This document shows, piece after piece, positions 42,603 through 54,618 of a DNA stretch of 64,000 nucleotides; position 1 is the stretch's first letter, and every line of letters starts with the position of its first letter. Position numbers and translations under genes: made by a program. Origin of the DNA: Buddleja alternifolia. Taxonomy: Eukaryota > Streptophyta > Magnoliopsida > Lamiales > Scrophulariaceae. The notes below the pieces were generated by a model, which did no database searches, had not been told where the DNA came from, and saw nothing but the letters and a program-made list of their open reading frames with translations. The DNA lies in contig CM033394.1 in NCBI GenBank assembly GCA_019426215.1, positions 19,240,195 through 19,304,194 on the forward strand, written 5' to 3'.

Positions 42603-45287
42603 ATGGCACTAAAGAAAGCTTCATCTACTTCTGCCGAGTCTGTCATCAAGGTCACTGAAGGCCTTGTTATTGATTGGAAATTCTTGTATGATCAACCCCA
42701 GATCAACCTACATGATATGATGGATACTGTTACAAAGGCTGGACTCAAGAATTTCTTAACACAGTACTCATACTTATTTTTGACGGAAGTTGATACTTTC
42801 TGGAGGACTGCAAAACTCTCGGAGAACAAGAAGCCTATCTCTTACCTCCTCCCTATGTCCAAGAAAGAGCCAGCAAAAGAATTTGTGTTGACTGCTGACT
42901 CCATTGCAAAGAACTTTAATCGTCATAATGAAGGTGATGCACTGGATAGTGTCACTCTGGCACAAATCAAGGAAGCATGGACAGTTATGAGGGCGTACGA
43001 TGGTGTACCCTACACCCAGCACTTTGAAAAGAAATATCTGGTATCTGAGTACAGATTGTTGGCTAATTTCTGCAGTAAGATTATTGAATTCAGAGTGGGC
43101 ATGTTTGATAAGGTCAACCCCACACAATTTCAGATGATGACTGCTATACTCCTCTCCATCAAAATCAACTGGAGTGAGTACATCTTCGGAAGGTTTAGGG
43201 ACTGTCTGAACACCCCAAATAAACTGTATGGATTTATTTTGAGTGACCTTCTGTACAGATCAGACTGTGTTTACTTATCTGGTCTCCCACTGAATAAGAC
43301 CAAGTTTTTGGGAAGAAGGATTCTGACTAATCTATTCAATCCTCCCAAAGTTGGTGGTGCTGCTAAACCACTTTCTGAGCGTCAGACTGTATGTGAAGCG
43401 TCTGATGAAGAGGCTTAGCGTCCTGCTCAAGAGGAAGTCGTGAAGCGTCTGGCTGCTACTAAGAAGAGGGCTCCTAGAAAGCCCAAGGCATAAGCTGTTC
43501 CTGCTCCTCAGAAGAATGATGAGGAAACTGATGAGGATGCACAGGATAAGTTACCTCTCCAGCAGAGAAAGCTGGATGGAATCATCAAACAAATTGAATT
43601 CGATGAACCTGCTGCTGCTCCTCGTGCTCAAGCGCTCAAACTCGTTGAAGGAGTCAACGTGAAGAAAATCTTCAAGCGTTCCAGGACAAGCAAGCGTCGA
43701 GCTGCTTCTGTTCCTGAAGAGCCTGAGACTGTTGAGCCAAGCGCTCAAAGTGTTGCTGATGAGACAAGTTCTCAGGGTAAGTTTATTTCTTCCCACGGCA
43801 TTCCTATTCCTACATCTGTAGAAGATCCTCCTCTTATAGAGGATAGTTCATATGTTATAGCTTTAGTTCCAGTTACTGCTGAAGCGTCAACAGATGTTAA
43901 TCTAGATGTTGAGATGACAGAAGTTGTGGCGATTGCCAAAGACATTGCCGCAGAAGCTGCTGCAATTGAAACTGAGGAACCTGCTCTCAAAGAGGTTCAC
44001 ACATCAATCCCTGTTCCAGCTATAACAGAGGCACGCTCCGAAGGTCAGAGCGTTGTTGAAGATGTTACAAAACCAAGGCACTTCTTCCAACTGGACCCAC
44101 TGAAGATGATTGATCATTCAATCAACTACATGCCTCCAGCACACGAAGAAGATTTCATTCCTGCCGGATATAATGAAGATTGATATATTGCTACTGAGAA
44201 TGAGATTGCCATGCTGATTGATGTCAACAATAAAATCAGGGATATAGTGTTTCACACTGAGATGACAGAAATAGAGAGAAAATATTATATGGCCATTGAA
44301 CTACAAAAAAACTCCTAGTCAAATACCATCCTCTCTCATTCTTCAACAAGACAGACAAGGCGGAACAACTCCTAGATGTGATGTGGATCTGGCGTATTAC
44401 CTTGACTATGGCCACAGCAAGCCTATAGGTTTTGCTCTCAGAGACTACAATATTCGTGTGTATGAGCCACTTCGTCCTAACTTTCTCAATCCATCAGAGG
44501 CAGTCTTGAACTGAGAAGGCTACACACACTTTCCTCATATTGCAAATAGTCCTGAAAATCTAGCTCTGGTCAATCCACTTCGCCTATGGAAAAATAAGGC
44601 ATTTCATGCCGGTGAGCGTCTCGAATCCCTCGCAAATCTGATCCAGACTGCAGCTGATGCATATTTTGATAGCGTCTGGAATGCTAACTATCAGACCAAT
44701 AGATATTAATTTGAATTTATCAGAGATATTCACCATGAAGACATTAGAGCTATTGTCCACGCTGGCACAGACTACTGCATGAACGAAGTCAAATTGGGTT
44801 GAAGCGTACGTGGGAAACAAGTACACTTTCTCAGAATTAGTTCAAGCTCCCCATTTGTTTGGCATAGGCATGCATGACAAGAAGCGTCATTTCGTCAAGT
44901 ATTGCCTGAAGAAGCGTCAATACAGAGTTGGACCTATTCTTAAGCTCCCACTTATTAGACATCAAATTGAACAATGTCTGCGTCAAGAGCTTCACAGACT
45001 GTCCATTACTCCTCTACATTTCAATGCTCAAGCGTCTACCAACGGCAGTAATCAAATTACTAGCTTGAATTTAGCTCCCAGCCACCGCGAAGATAATTTT
45101 AACTTGATGGTGAAGATTATGACTCCATTATCTCATTTTGACAAAATCTTCACGGCCAATCTCAGACAAAGGAATGGCTCCGTCATCAATGCATTTCGAG
45201 GATATCCACTACTCCCTTCTATCCGCAAAGAGGTACTCAATCATTATGAGTTTGTCCTCTCACTGCTAGAAAGAAATCAGGGACTAG
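42603..45287 (+). pseudogene. Element G: env-like ORF, N-terminal and middle part
   Basis: It starts at the ATG at 42603 and is open for about 270 residues. It carries the plant transposon-protein domain also present in D, with TEVDTFWRTAKLS, VTLAQIKEAW and AYDGVPYTQHFEKK. Stops at 43417, 43490 and 44181, then frame changes, break the Ala/Glu/Pro-rich middle (43500-44180) and a later conserved region (44810-45287). The middle is probably disordered. I see no signal peptide, and no clear transmembrane segment, so a fusion-protein role is unsupported. Split at 45287 by H; continues at 51279. Confidence 0.78.
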
Positions 45288-46755
45288 TGATAAGTCCATA
45301 TTTTACAATATTTTATGCCCCATTGTAATATGATTTGATCGTTACTTTGATCATTTTTTATCCCTCATAATGCTTTGATTGGTATATATTTTGTTTTGTA
45401 GGATAAAAGTTGATTTACGCATGAAAGACGAGAAAAGAGATCCAAATTGAGCTTGAAATTGAAGAAAGAAACAAAAGAAGATAGTTGACGAAAGATTTTA
45501 CACAATGCTCATATATAAATGAGGTTTTCGTCCTCTTACAGGCCGAATCATACTAAGGTTTCTTCTTCAATATGGTAGATCTATTTCTTATCTTCGCGTA
45601 GCAACTTGAATCAACTCAATCCGACATTTGTAGAGAGAGTTATGATCAAAATACGAAAACTGCGAATTCAGCGTGAGACGACCGCGGCACAGGACCGCGG
45701 TCTTGATTCGAAAAAATGCTTCGCACCTTTTGTGCTGCGGCTTAGTGCCCTGCTGCCCTATTTTTTATATCCGCCGTTTTTGGTCTTTATAAGGCATTCT
45801 TCACTTACCTAAAGGCTAAAAATGCTCTAAAACACCAAGGGGGAGCCATGGGAAGTCCTAAGGAAGCTTGAAGAGCCATCATCATCCTCATCATCATCAT
45901 TTTCATCATCAAAGCTTGGATTCAAACTTTGTAATAGGGAGTAATTCAACTCTTTCTCTTTGATTTGTGTATCAACCATGTCTTATAGAATTGTTGAATC
46001 ACTTGTTGTTGTAAGTATGAGCTAAGTATTTTTGTGATTGGGTTATGTGAATACTTTGTGATGTTTTGTGTTTAATGAATCATTAATTTCCGGATTTATT
46101 ACATTCTTGTTACATGTTTGATTTTGTGCTTAATGCTTGCATATGCTTGATCACCATGTGTTTGATAAAATGCTTTGTCTTGAGACCGAGAGGAGATAGA
46201 TAAAGGGAGATCGAAAAATCAATCATCATAATGTAACAATTGACTAGAGATAGAATCGATTGCGTTGTGTGGCTTTTTGTGATAAGATGACCCGATTGAA
46301 TGTAGGATCTTCGTAAACAAGGAATTCCTTTGAACCTAAATGCATGTTAGTTAATTCAATCTTCACTATAGAGATATAGGAAGTTGTTAACTAGTATAGG
46401 CTTGTTATTTCAAGAGATTGAATAATAAATACATTAGGGGGTTTCGCCATAACAAGAACTTTCTAAGAATCCGGATAATTGAGAGTTCATGAACATAGAA
46501 TAGAACATAGTAGGATCATAACCCAATCACCTCTTTCCATTCGATTTATTATCTTGTTTATCACATAGTTGTCTTTGATTATTTTCATAGTATAAACACC
46601 TATCATCTTATAAATTGATTTAGCTTAGAATTAGATAACATAGCAATTATGAGCATTGAATCCAATTGTCCCTGTGGAGACGATATACCCCGGGCTAAAT
46701 AGTCCACTTTATTACATTGCACGACCTAGTATACTTGCTAGGATTTCGCGTGCCA
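45288..46755 (+). repeat. Element H 5' LTR
   Basis: 1,468 bp, TGATAAG...GTGCCA. Module at about 45541-45676, CG palindromes (CCGCGGCAC, GACCGCGGTC) at about 45680-45700 and TATAAGG at 45788. It lacks a ~13-bp CG-rich piece present in the 3' LTR. Confidence 0.92.
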
Positions 46756-46761
46756 AGTTTT

Positions 46762-46779
46762 TGGCGCCGTTGCCGGGGA
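46762..46779 (+). other. Element H primer-binding site (tRNA-Asp type)
   Basis: TGGCGCCGTTGCCGGGGA, identical to E and F, 6 bp after the 5' LTR. Confidence 0.9.
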
Positions 46780-46829
46780 CATTTGCGTTATTTAATATTG
46801 TAATTCACTTATCTATTCTAAGACTAAGT

Positions 46830-46950
46830 TGTTGTTTTCGCATTTTGGTTTGCTGTTTTTGTGGTTTTAGTTGTTGTTTTTGTGTTTTTAGTTGATGTTT
46901 TTGTCTTCTAAGTTGTTGTTTTTGTTTTTTTTTTTAAGTTGCTGTTTTGT
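46830..46950 (+). repeat. Element H leader: T-rich tandem repeat
   Basis: About five imperfect units like GTTGTTTTTGTGTTTTTA lie between the PBS and the ORF, counterpart of the array in F (27725-27912). Confidence 0.65.
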
Positions 46951-46980
46951 TATGTTTTATTTTATTTTATTCTTGAATAG

Positions 46981-47841
46981 ATGAGCAATTATGAACTTTA
47001 TTGGTCAAAACAAGGATGGGATGAAGGTGCCGAATACGGGAGTCAAGTGCAAGATTTTTGTTCGTGGTGTGGAGACGCTCATCATAGCGATTATTGTCAA
47101 CACGGATGGAGAAGTCACGAAGACTTTCCATTGAGTTATTATGCTATGAGAGATTCACAAGCATACCTGCAACAAGATAGGTCCCCCTTTCTAATGCAGG
47201 GAGAATTTGAATCGGCTAACTTTCAGAACCATGGGGATTATCACCAACAATGTGATAGGAACCCAAGTTTTGAGGAGTTGATGATCCAATGGATGATGTC
47301 GAACGATGAGCGGTCTCAAAATCTCGAAACATCTATAATGGAATTGCAAACACAACTCAACCAACTTTCCAACTTATTGGCAGAGAGATCATCAGACACT
47401 TCTCAGAGTGGCACAGAGGAGAATGATGAGGTATCAGATACAGAAGTTGAACAAGTTGTTGATTCGACACCACATTGTCTACAACCCATTGCTACACCAG
47501 AACTACCTTCAGAATCTATGTGTGGTGAAGTAGATACAACATCACTGGAGCACCTTCAATTCAGCATAGAGATCCCAAAATCCACTCCATCAATTGACCA
47601 AGAACAAGCATTAGAAATATTCAAGAATCCAATGCCACCTACCATCATATCTCTTGATTTCTTAAGAATGTGCATCAATAACCAGAGAGCTAGAGTGGTG
47701 GAGGTTGAAGACAAAGTTTACAACTTTAGTGGCCCGTTCGAGGCATACACTAAGAACCCAAGTGATACTACGGTTGAGAATGAGGAGATTCAAAGATATA
47801 CAAGTCACTGGGATATATCACCACTAAAGTTGTCCGAATAA
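46981..47841 (+). CDS. Element H mini-Gag: zinc knuckle and coiled coil with novel C-terminus
   Basis: An uninterrupted 286-residue ORF. Residues 27-39 form a zinc knuckle, CSWCGDAHHSDYC (CX2CX3HX4C), matching that of F. Residues ~98-140 (SFEELMIQW, then Leu/Gln heptads) match the F coiled coil, ending in a Ser/Thr/Glu-rich stretch like the F SLPSDTEKN region. The capsid domain that precedes the knuckle in F is absent, and the protease is absent. Residues ~145-286 are acidic and have no match I recognise. It could bind the element's RNA and join Gag particles made by F-type partners. An open frame in an otherwise decayed neighbourhood fits a recent insertion or selection. Confidence 0.75.
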   Translation: MSNYELYWSKQGWDEGAEYGSQVQDFCSWCGDAHHSDYCQHGWRSHEDFPLSYYAMRDSQAYLQQDRSPFLMQGEFESANFQNHGDYHQQCDRNPSFEELMIQWMMSNDERSQNLETSIMELQTQLNQLSNLLAERSSDTSQSGTEENDEVSDTEVEQVVDSTPHCLQPIATPELPSESMCGEVDTTSLEHLQFSIEIPKSTPSIDQEQALEIFKNPMPPTIISLDFLRMCINNQRARVVEVEDKVYNFSGPFEAYTKNPSDTTVENEEIQRYTSHWDISPLKLSE

Positions 47842-47997
47842 AGGCCCAGGGAGTTAAGCCTGACCACATACTTATTAAAACCATCAATGGAAAACTCCCC
47901 ATCTTTAAAATTCACTTTTAGTTATTTACAATTTTATTACATTTTTATAAAAGTGAATCTGAGCTCATATCTTAGTTTTTCAGGATTTGTGAATGTG

Positions 47998-48087
47998 ATG
48001 GGAAATGAGAAGCCTTTACGCAATTGGAAAAAGCACAAAAAGGCTCATCTATACAAAGTTGGCATTGCTCCTTATGATCCACCATGA
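47998..48087 (+). CDS. Possible short 3' exon or small ORF in element H
   Basis: A 29-residue basic reading frame (rich in Lys/His, ending APYDPP) follows a good splice-acceptor-like TTTTTCAG at 47976-47983. It ends at a TGA at 48085, just before hairpin 1. It may be a last exon spliced to the mini-Gag or a remnant of a longer polyprotein end. Support is weak: a clear donor was not identified. Confidence 0.3.
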   Translation: MGNEKPLRNWKKHKKAHLYKVGIAPYDPP

Positions 48088-49792
48088 GCAGTGCAAGGGA
48101 GTCGAGCTACCGACTTTAAACAAGCGCTTCGTGGGAGGCAACCCACGTTTTACATGCTTTCTTTTATTTCCGTTATTTTTTTTTTGTTTCTTTTCTTTTA
48201 AGTGTTCTAAGTTGTTTTGATGATGCTTTTTGTCTCTTCTTGTTTTTCTAACTTCACAGGTGGCTAGGCTTTATTGTCAGACTCTTCGCCTTGTTGCTCT
48301 TTCGCTTTTTGGACATCACTTAGCTTCAAACATCAGGGACGCCTTTCCTTCCTTTACTTTACATTTGTATGTTCGCTCATTGGGGACAATGTGCTAGATT
48401 AGTTGGGGGGTGGGATAGACGTCCTAATTTTATTGTGATGTGGTGATATGGTGTAACTTGTACTCATTTGTTAAGTTTCATGCTTGATTTGGGATTAGAA
48501 AACTGCGATAGTCAATGATTTCATATTCATGATTTGTTATACTTTTGCTTGGAGCATGATTCGTTTAAGTGTCTCTACTTCATCTAAGATGAAATCATTT
48601 GTCTTATTTTATATGTGAAAGCCTTTTTAGCCATGCTTATGTGAATTGTTGAGGATTTAAAGCATTGAGCGTTCAATTTTGTCAACTTTGAAATGTGTGT
48701 TGAGTGTGCGAAGTCATGAAATGATTTAGGCCATCTTTCATTTTCTTTAACCTTACAATTGGCCTTCACGATACTACATAATCTCTAGACCTTATTTTGA
48801 GCCTTATAGATAAGAATGGAGTGTGCTAAGCACACTAAAAACCACCATTCGCTTTTCTTTCGAAAACCACACCAACCTCCTTTTAGCCCAAAAGAAAGAA
48901 AAACAAAGTCTATTTCCCAAGTAAGAGAGCATATAACTTCATATCATTTGGCTTTAATTTGGGTTTACGCTTTGTTTTGGGTGTCGAATCTCATAGATTA
49001 ATGGGTTAAAAGGTGTGTTTGTTCTTGATGATTTTGAGAAATTTTGAGGTCTTGAGTTTATGTGAAATAAAGAGAGGAAAATAAAATGTTGTATGTTGGC
49101 TAAAGAGTCGAGAGATTGGAAGTTACCGAAAAATATATTATGTGAGCTCTCTCTCGACTTGGCTACAAACTGAGCTTCAATGTGATTTATTTGGTTTGGG
49201 AATTATTTTTCCACCCCTAGCATCAAAAGAAACAAGTTTTGGGGTTATGAGTTCAAGGGGAAAACAAATCAGAAAGCTATAAGTGGCGAGATGTGGAGAT
49301 TTATTCGGTTGATAAGTGAGTGTTTAGCTCGATGATATTGAGTTGTATGCTTTCTTGAGTTTAGTCACTTTATCCATATATTCCCGTCCAAGCCATTACC
49401 TAGCCTTACGTTACAAGCCAAAAAGACCTTTTGATCTTGACTTTCACATTTCATGCACACCAATAGGTTAACAAGTTTTGAAGTGTTTTAATGTTTTTAT
49501 TATCTAATGAGTTTGCATAATCTTGTTTAAAGTGTGCTCTTGGCATAAAAATGGATATGGAGTTCATGATTTTGAGATGGAATCGAAGATGTTTTGGAGG
49601 CTTTCAAATTGTTGAGTGTTCTAGGTAAAGTGTAACTTGTCATAATCATTTTCGAGGGTTTAATTCGTGTATGTGCTTGATAATTGAGACATAAAACCTT
49701 TCAAGATCCCAAAGCAAGTTGTAAAATCTGAACTTATGAGTCTTGTTCGCCATTTATTGATCGAGACGATCATAGCCTAGTTGGGGGGTAGT
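48088..49792 (+). other. Element H 3' internal noncoding region
   Basis: 1.7 kb without credible ORFs, nearly the same as F 30511-32221. Hairpin 1 (48130-48147) has stem CGTGGG/CCCACG, a fully paired variant; hairpin 2 is at 48378-48391, followed by a PPT-like tract (48402-48414). The pre-PPT hairpin is at 49758-49772 and the PPT at 49781-49792. Confidence 0.8.
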
Positions 49793-51273
49793 TGATAAGT
49801 CCATATTTTACAATATTTTATGCCCCATTGTAATATGATTTGATCGTTACTTTGATCATTTTTTATCCCTCATAATGCTTTGATTGGTATATATTTTGTT
49901 TTGTAGGATAAAAGTTGATTTACGCATGAAAGACGAGAAAAGAGATCCAAATTGAGCTTGAAATTGAAGAAAGAAACAAAAGAAGATAGTTGACGAAAGA
50001 TTTTACACAATGCTCATATATAAATGAGGTTTTCGTCCTCTTACAGGCCGAATCATACTAAGGTTTCTTCTTCAATATTGTAGATCTATTTCTTAGCTTC
50101 GCGTAGCAACTTGAATCAACTCAATCCGACATTTGTAGAGAGAGTTATGATCAAAATACGAAAACTGCGAATTCAGCGTGAGACGACCGCGGCACAGGAC
50201 CGCGGTCTTGATTCGAAAAAATGCTTCGCACTTTTTGTGCCGCGGCACAGTGCCGCCGCTTAGTGCCCTGCTGCCCTATTTTTTATATCCGCCGTTTTTG
50301 GTCTTTATAAGGCATTCTTCACTTACCTAAAGGCTAAAAATGCACTAAAACACCAAGGGGGAGCCATGGGAAGTCCTAAGGAAGCTTGAAGAGCCATCAT
50401 CATCCTCATCATCATCATTTTCATCATCAAAGCTTGGATTCAAACTTTGTAATAGGGAGTAATTCAACTCTTTCTCTTTGATTTGTGTATCAACCATGTC
50501 TTATAGAATTGTTGAATCACTTGTTGTTGTAAGTATGAGCTAAGTATTTTTGTGATTGGGTTATGTGAATACTTTGTGATGTTTTGTGTTTAATGAATCA
50601 TTAATTTCCGGATTTATTACATTCTTGTTACATGTTTGATTTTGTGCTTAAGGCTTGCATATGCTTGATCACCATGTGTTTGATAAAATGCTTTGTCTTG
50701 CGACCGAGAGGAGATAGATAAAGGGAGATCGAAAAATCAATCATCATAACGTAACAATTGACTAGAGATAGAATCGGTTGCGTTGTGTGGCTTTTTGTGA
50801 TAAGATGACCCGATTGAATGTAGGATCTTCGTAAACAAGGAATTCCTTTGAACCTAAATGCATGTTAGTTAATTCAATCTTCACTATAGAGATATAGGAA
50901 GTTGTTAACTAGTATAGGCTTGTTATTTCAAGAGATTGAATAATAAATACATTAGGGGGTTTCGCCATAACAAGAACGTTCTAAGAATCCGGATAATTGA
51001 GAGTTCATGAACATAGAATAGAACATAGTAGGATCATAACCCAATCACCTCTTTCCATTCGATTTATTATCTTGTTTATCACATAGTTGTCTTTGATTAT
51101 TTTCATAGTATAAACACCTATCATCTTATAAATTGATTTAGCATAGAATTAGATAACATAGCAATTACGAGCATTGAATCCAATTGTCCCTGTGGAGACG
51201 ATATACCCCGGGCTAAATAGTCCACTTTATTACATTGCACGACCTAGTATACTTGCTAGGATTTCGCGTGTCA
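49793..51273 (+). repeat. Element H 3' LTR
   Basis: 1,481 bp, TGATAAG...GTGTCA. Module at about 50045-50180, then CCGCGG-type palindromes (50184-50265), including a CCGCGGCACAGTGCC stretch missing from the 5' LTR, and TATAAGG at about 50305. Confidence 0.92.
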
Positions 51274-51278
51274 ACTAG

Positions 51279-52837
51279 CTCAAGCAATCTATCTATATCT
51301 TGAAGAGTACTATGCTGCTTACGTGCCTGACAATCAGCGTCTCCAGTCTCTTCCCTCTGACTGCTTGATTGGATTTTCCAGAAATTACTCTCCAAATTAC
51401 ATTTTCTATATCTGTCAAGCGCCGTCCAAAGTCTTTCCGCATCATGTGCTTGATATCATTGGTCCCATGTACATCAGGGCCATTGATAGTCCTCTTCGCA
51501 CATTTATTTCTGGTTTTTGCTGTTCTAGATCCAGACTCACTGAACTTTTGGAAGCTTCATTCACTTCTCTTGCTGATTTAGCAAATTGGAACTTCCAATT
51601 CGATGACTTTCGCCAAACAGAGTCAACGCTAGAGGAAGCATCTGCTAAGACAATTGAAGCGTCCACTTCTAAAGTTGCCAGTTTTCCAGCATCTGCTGAA
51701 GAACCTGTTCAAGAGTCTCAACCAGAGGATATTCCTGACGCTCCTGAACCTGTTGCTGCTGATATTGCTGAGGATCTCTCTCATGACGTACGAGGTACTG
51801 TCTTTGATCCAGCATATTGAGCTCCCCTTGACTCTCTGAAACACTCATCCAGATTCAAGCTACCGACTCCTCAAGCGGTTCAATCAGATGAGAGTCAATT
51901 TTTTGGTCCTTTCCTCAAATCCGTTCTGGAAGATATCAATGCTCATGCTACTCAGAATGAAGAATCCCTTCACTGGATTAAAGAAGATTTGGCAAAGATT
52001 GAGTCTCACGTTATGAGCGCTCAGATTGCTCATATGCGTAGCTCAACTCAAGCAGTTGTTGGTGAGTGCAGACAAACTTTTCAAGAAATGCATGATGCTA
52101 ATCACGCCAACCAACTTGCCATGAAAGAAGCATTTGAAAAACGCCTCGACACCCTAGAGACATCTCTGAATGATGCTACCAGCGCCAAGCTTCTCGCACT
52201 ACAGGAACACTTCGACAAGCGCTTGGAAGACATTACAGACTCTATGTCTCAGATTGCTCATCAGGTCAGTTTACTTACGTAACATTTTCTCAAATCTGAT
52301 GATGGCAATAAGGGGGAAGAGAAGAAGAAAGGAGAAAAGAGGAAAGCGTCTAGTTCAAGAGCTCAAGAGCCTCCGCCTCTTAACCGTCAAGTCTTAACCT
52401 CTCCTTCTGCGCTAAGTCTCCCATCTTGGATAACTGCTTTTAAAGTAAGTGACTCTGCTGGAGCGCCTAGTAGAACACTAAGGGAACCTCCAAGAGCACT
52501 ATATCCAAATCTACCAATACCTACAAGAGCAATGTTAGAACAGTTTGACATCCCTCTTCAAAGAGCATCCATTCCAGAACAATCAGATCCAAGAATCTTA
52601 GCTGAAGAGAGGCAAATGTCTGACTTCATCCGAACTTTCAGAATTTGCCTAAGGTATATTGGTATTGATCCAACTGATTGGGATAAACACTTTACTGCTT
52701 TCAAGAAGAGACAACAAGAAGAGAATAAGCTCATAATCAACAAAGATCATGAAGCGATGATAACCTTGGAAGATAATTTGACTGAAGGTATCCGACCTGA
52801 AATGCCCAAGCGATACAAAGTTAGATCAAGTCATTAA
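51279..52837 (+). pseudogene. Element G: env-like ORF, C-terminal part
   Basis: Continues the env-like frame after H. An open piece (51323-51820) with Phe/Leu-rich and Ala/Glu/Pro-rich sequence ends at a TGA (51818). A helical, Ala/Gln-rich segment (51989-52282, probable coiled coil) follows. The last part (52532-52837) has MLEQFDIPL, WDKHFTAFKKRQQEE and ITLEDNLTE, and ends in a stop at the same place as in M (63602). The conserved C-terminus in two copies shows it is a genuine part of this gene family. Confidence 0.78.
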
Positions 52838-53053
52838 AACTTCTTGATTTGCATTATCTATATTCTTGTCTCTTATATTTTGTTTATTTAGTTGTAAAAA
52901 TGCTTGTAATTTTTAATATATATAAAATGCATTTTTCGGCTGAAACATCTTGTTGAAGCGTAACTAACTTTAACTAACCGTATCTAATTAAAGCTAACTT
53001 TTATTTTGGCTGTCTAAATCTTGAACTATAAAAGAGTAGGTATTGCCATCATC

Positions 53054-53067
53054 AAAAAGGGGGAAAT
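53054..53067 (+). other. Element G polypurine tract
   Basis: AAAAAGGGGGAAAT directly before the TG of the 3' LTR, the expected plus-strand primer. The same tract is at 63360-63373 in M (reverse). Confidence 0.85.
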
Positions 53068-54618
53068 TGTTAGGAATTTCATGTTAGATGTTTTGATGGT
53101 CACAATTAGGACTTTTTGTTAGACCCCAAAATATGTAAATTTGTTTTCAGCTTTGAAGCGTTGGATTTGTAATAGGCTATGCTTTATTTTTATTCTAGAT
53201 TGTTAGGTTAAGTTGTCTTAGACTGAGCGTCTGATATGTTCTGAGTGAGTTTATCAGAAGTAAAGTTTGAAGACTCAAGCGCTTGAAGTCTGAATAAAGA
53301 TGAAGATTCCAAGCGTCTAGAATGACCAGCTATACCAAGCGTCACCTTATAGGATAGAAGTGATTCAAGGTTGAATAAGCGTCTATTAATGACTGATTTC
53401 ACCTGAATTTATTTCTAAGTCCAGAAGGAGTTTAATGGAAATATTCTCAATGCATTAAGTGCCAACGGGCATTTAATTCAAATGCATTAAATGCTGATAC
53501 GAGCATTACATGTGATAAGCACTTTCAGACGTACGAAGAAGCCACCCTATTGGATTGTCAACTATTCAAAGACTGCAGCACCAACTTTTGTGTAGTAGAT
53601 TTTCAGGAAAAAGGACAAAAGTTGTTCACTCGTGGAAGTGAGAGACACGCGCTCGTGCATGTGTCCAACGGACACTTTTTCCAAGAATGCCTATAAATAG
53701 GACTTCAACAACAAGCCAAACAGAAAGAACAAAAAAAAAAGGTCGAATTGCTGTTGCATTGAAGTCTCGTTCCTTACAATCTCAGAAAAGCCAAAATTTT
53801 CAAGAAGATATTCTCTTTGCTTTTCTTCAAATCCGGAGACAGTGAACAAATATCTCAAACATTCTTTTCGGAGAAACCGACATTACTACTGAGATATTTC
53901 TAGTTGTTTGAACTTTATCAAAATCAAACAAACCTTTTAGAAAAACCCCTATCCAAGCTTCGCGATCTGTGTGAAGTCAAAGTTGGATACTTGCCATATT
54001 TCTGGGTGAAAGAAGCAAGGGGATTGAAGTGATTTGGAACAGAAATCTGTGTGATCAAGGAGCACAAGTCATCGACATCCATCTCTCCCTAATTTGTAGA
54101 AGATTCTGTGTGATTCTTTGAGAATCATTTTAGTGGATTGCCTCCAAGTGTTCAAGGAGAAGAAGGAAGTAGTTGGGATTACACCACCCAATAAACCTCA
54201 CAAATATTGTTCTTTACTTTACTTTCAGCATTCATATTGTCATATCATAAACTGATAAAGTAAAACTTAATCAAATGCTAAGCAACTAAATACACTTTCT
54301 GTGACGCTAAAGCTTTCAAAGAGAAGACTCCAAAAATCATTCTGCTGTGCTAACACTGATCAAAGAAGTGAACGCTAAAACCTATTTGGTTGTAGTATTC
54401 AAGTCTTGAAATCGAAGTTAACTTTCTAAAAACAGTCTTGGTTAGACGCTTCACCAAAGCGCCTAGATTTTAAGTGAACGCTTAAGTCAAGCGTTAGACA
54501 CTTCAAGCGTCCAAAACCATAATTTTAATACGAATCTTTTTCAAGTCAAAAAAGACTTCAGGGTCTATTCAACCCCCCCCCCCCTCTAGACCCTTTCGTA
54601 TGCCACTTGGGACCAACA
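53068..54618 (+). repeat. Element G 3' LTR (Sirevirus type)
   Basis: 1,551 bp, TGTTAGG...CCAACA. TATAAATA at 53691-53698. A C-run of about 13 (54571-54584) lies near the 3' end. Many short AAGCGTC/AAGCGC motifs occur in its first 300 bp (53150-53350). Confidence 0.9.

Larger units (their letters stand above)
45288..51273 (+). mobile_element. Element H: capsid-less non-autonomous gypsy element
   Basis: 6.0-kb insertion in the env-like ORF of G, with perfect TSD ACTAG (45283-45287 and 51274-51278). LTRs are 45288-46755 and 49793-51273. PBS is tRNA-Asp type. LTR, leader and 3' region are closely related to F. The one main ORF (46981-47841) keeps only the zinc knuckle and coiled coil of Gag. No capsid, protease, RT or integrase. 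Confidence 0.93.
36438..54618 (+). mobile_element. Element G: Sirevirus-like copia element, 5' end lost
   Basis: Plus-strand copia element with gag, protease, integrase, RT, RNase H, an env-like gene and a 3' LTR (53068-54618). No same-orientation 5' LTR or PBS exists; recognisable gag begins at about 36495. Two insertions interrupt it: a solo LTR of the same family (39760-41207) and element H (45288-51273). Many stops make it non-functional. The gene order with a third ORF after pol is the hallmark of the Sirevirus/SIRE lineage. Confidence 0.88.
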
